64,000 bases of DNA from Brugia malayi (lineage: Eukaryota > Nematoda > Chromadorea > Rhabditida > Onchocercidae), in NCBI RefSeq assembly GCF_000002995.4, contig NW_025062479.1, positions 581,001 through 645,000 on the forward strand, in the 5' to 3' direction. This document shows, piece after piece, positions 62,245-64,000 of the stretch. The translations under genes and the position numbers were made by a program. The notes under the pieces were generated by a model. The model made no database searches. It saw nothing but the letters and a program-made list of their open reading frames with translations, and had not been told where the DNA came from. How positions within the stretch are numbered: position 1 is the stretch's first letter; every line of letters starts with the position of its first letter.

Positions 62245-64000
62245 CTTCAAATTAATATTTATTATCATGAAATTAAAGAAGAGAGAGTAGGAAAGAAGAA
62301 AACGAAAGAAAAAAGGAAAAATCTCATTGAGATAATTCTCGTGCAGTGTCATGCCAAGAAATGTAAAACAACAATCTACGACGACAATTTTCAAAAGCAA
62401 AAGATTGAGAAAAAGAAATGACATGAAATAAGAAATTAAGTTGTAAAAAGTAAAATTAGCTAAATTTTATGGAATACAACTTAATAATATATGAGTCATA
62501 AGTGATAAAGTTAGTATCATTATCACAGTATCAATGATGATTATTCATTAATTATTACATTAATCTATTTTAATAGAATTCTAATTTAAATAACACGAAA
62601 TGCATTCTTTTTCTCTTACATAGAAAAATGTTTTTGCAAATCGTTTACCTAAAAATGAAATTGAAAATATGGCATAAAAATAGTCCAATACTAATTATGA
62701 AAATGAGAAAAGATAATTTAAGAGATAAGATTTCATTTCAGAGTGAGAAATCGTGATATAATGTCGTTGTATATTCATATCAAACTTAACTTCGCAACAT
62801 CTCATTGCTGATCTAAAATTTCAAAAAAAAATTTTTTTTTAACTTAAATCAAGAAAGAAACATTCGACATATCAAATGCAAAAGATACAAGGATTACAAT
62901 TCCGGAATAAGTTGATAATTCGGTTTGTCATTGATAAGCTAGTTGATGAGGTATGGTACATTGCGGTTCGATGTTATTGAGAAGTCTTCGTAGCAATTTT
63001 TTTTCTTTTTTTTAAAGTTTTTCCTCACGAAATTTCATTATAATTTTTTCAGCCTTAATTGAGTACTTATATTTCACTTTAGGAAAAGTGTGCATTTGTC
63101 ACATTTCCCAGAAAAAAAAAAAAAAAAAAAAAACTGAGAAATGTTTGTTTAACGAATCACAGTAGCTCTGAAGAAATATTATAAAACCGTTGTGATCGAT
63201 CATTCATTACATCATGCACTCAAATTGATTGATTATTTTATTCCAAAAAACAAAAAAAATAGTTACTAATTCCATTCACTTTGATTGGATGTTTAATTTT
63301 TCAATTGAATGTTTACTTCTGAGCTCATTGCTTTATTTTATTAGTGTAATTTCGATCTTGAAAAATTTTTAAAAAAAAAAGAAAAAAAAAGAGTGAATTG
63401 TCTATAGCTAATCAAAGCCTCAATAAGCAGTACTTGTAAAGAAAAAAAAAATCAATATCAAGTATTTTTCTAAGCAAAAAATTAAGAAAATGATAGCATG
63501 AAAGAATGTTGCTTTTGCTTTTGCTCGATGAAAATCAACTGCAATTAGAGTTAGAATATGTATTATTCATGAAATAAAACATAATATCCAGAAAAAAAAA
63601 AAAAAAAGCATAAAATTGAAGTATACAGAAAGTAATTTCAAGAATATCACATATTTGACTTTGAAAATGATGGAAATACCTGGCTACACCTTTCAACAGA
63701 TAAAATCATTCGACGACTAATTAATTTATTTCTTTCTGCACAACGCTGAATGTTCAGTGCTAAAGATAAACATTATTGAGGATATCGTCATTCTAAGCTA
63801 AAATGATTGTAAGAAATAGAACTATAAAATGATGATTTAATTTGCATCATTGTTGTTAGAATCATATTTAACAACAATTTGAAAGATTGATAATGATGAT
63901 TTTCATATCTGGTTTCTTTTCTTTTTCTTGGCTTTTAAAGATATTCCACTACACTTTAAGAACATGAATTTAAATCCAGAATATTTATTACATTTCTCAC
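62245..64000. other. Non-coding right end of the window
   Basis: AT-rich, with homopolymer runs (A run at 63112-63133). Apparent frames on both strands at 62206-62424 follow from biased composition. Nothing supported. Confidence 0.4.

Noticed and set aside
62041..62424. 127-codon minus frame with hydrophobic start
   Set aside because: Only 62154-62244 looks coding and has splice sites; the remainder is AT-driven and likely intron.
1..64000. Bacterial features (operons, CRISPR arrays, endosymbiont insertions)
   Set aside because: Spliced genes, base composition and gene content are nematode-like throughout; no regularly spaced repeats or bacterial-type genes seen.

Overview
The window is eukaryotic and looks like a parasitic (spirurid or filarial-type) nematode: very AT-rich non-coding DNA full of poly-A and poly-T tracts, genes cut into short exons with GT/AG introns of about 50 bp to 2 kb, short secreted proteins, a nematode-style RFamide peptide precursor and a same-strand gene nested in an intron behind a likely trans-splice acceptor. 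The species cannot be fixed from sequence alone. Exons were assembled by eye from splice sites, reading phase and protein family patterns; no search was run.

Layout. 0.25-9.0 kb (minus): a metabotropic glutamate receptor, with an unrelated 295-residue gene inside one intron. 9.4-9.7 kb: a small tail-anchored protein. 10.4-10.9 kb: an inverted, broken copy of one receptor exon region; its central 199 bp are identical to the source. 10.9-18.7 kb: mostly non-coding, with weak orphan exons and a 17.2-17.9 kb foldback element. 18.7-32.1 kb: a large palindrome with two almost identical 3.8-kb arms and a 5.7-kb spacer. Each arm carries coiled-coil gene A (273 residues) and acidic coiled-coil gene B (111 residues), both behind a copy of the same upstream module (TATA-like box, CACGTG). 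The spacer holds a secreted two-sushi-domain gene and a broken 3' end of a third family copy. 33.2-35.2 kb: intact paralogue C, with an A-identical first exon and module but a diverged body.

35-48 kb is gene-poor. It holds a three-exon neuropeptide precursor ending in KPRFG (39.8-40.6 kb), a possible terminal exon pair (36.4-37.0 kb) and a possible small membrane protein (47.0-47.4 kb). 48.3-62.2 kb carries three conserved minus-strand genes in series: a METTL25-family methyltransferase, TMEM135, and an unrecognised protein with an RRVSF (PP1-docking type) motif. 62.3-64 kb shows nothing codable.

The strongest unusual signals are the palindromic A/B family with five copies of one upstream module, mosaic paralogue C, the nested gene in the glutamate receptor, and the inverted receptor exon copy with an identical core.
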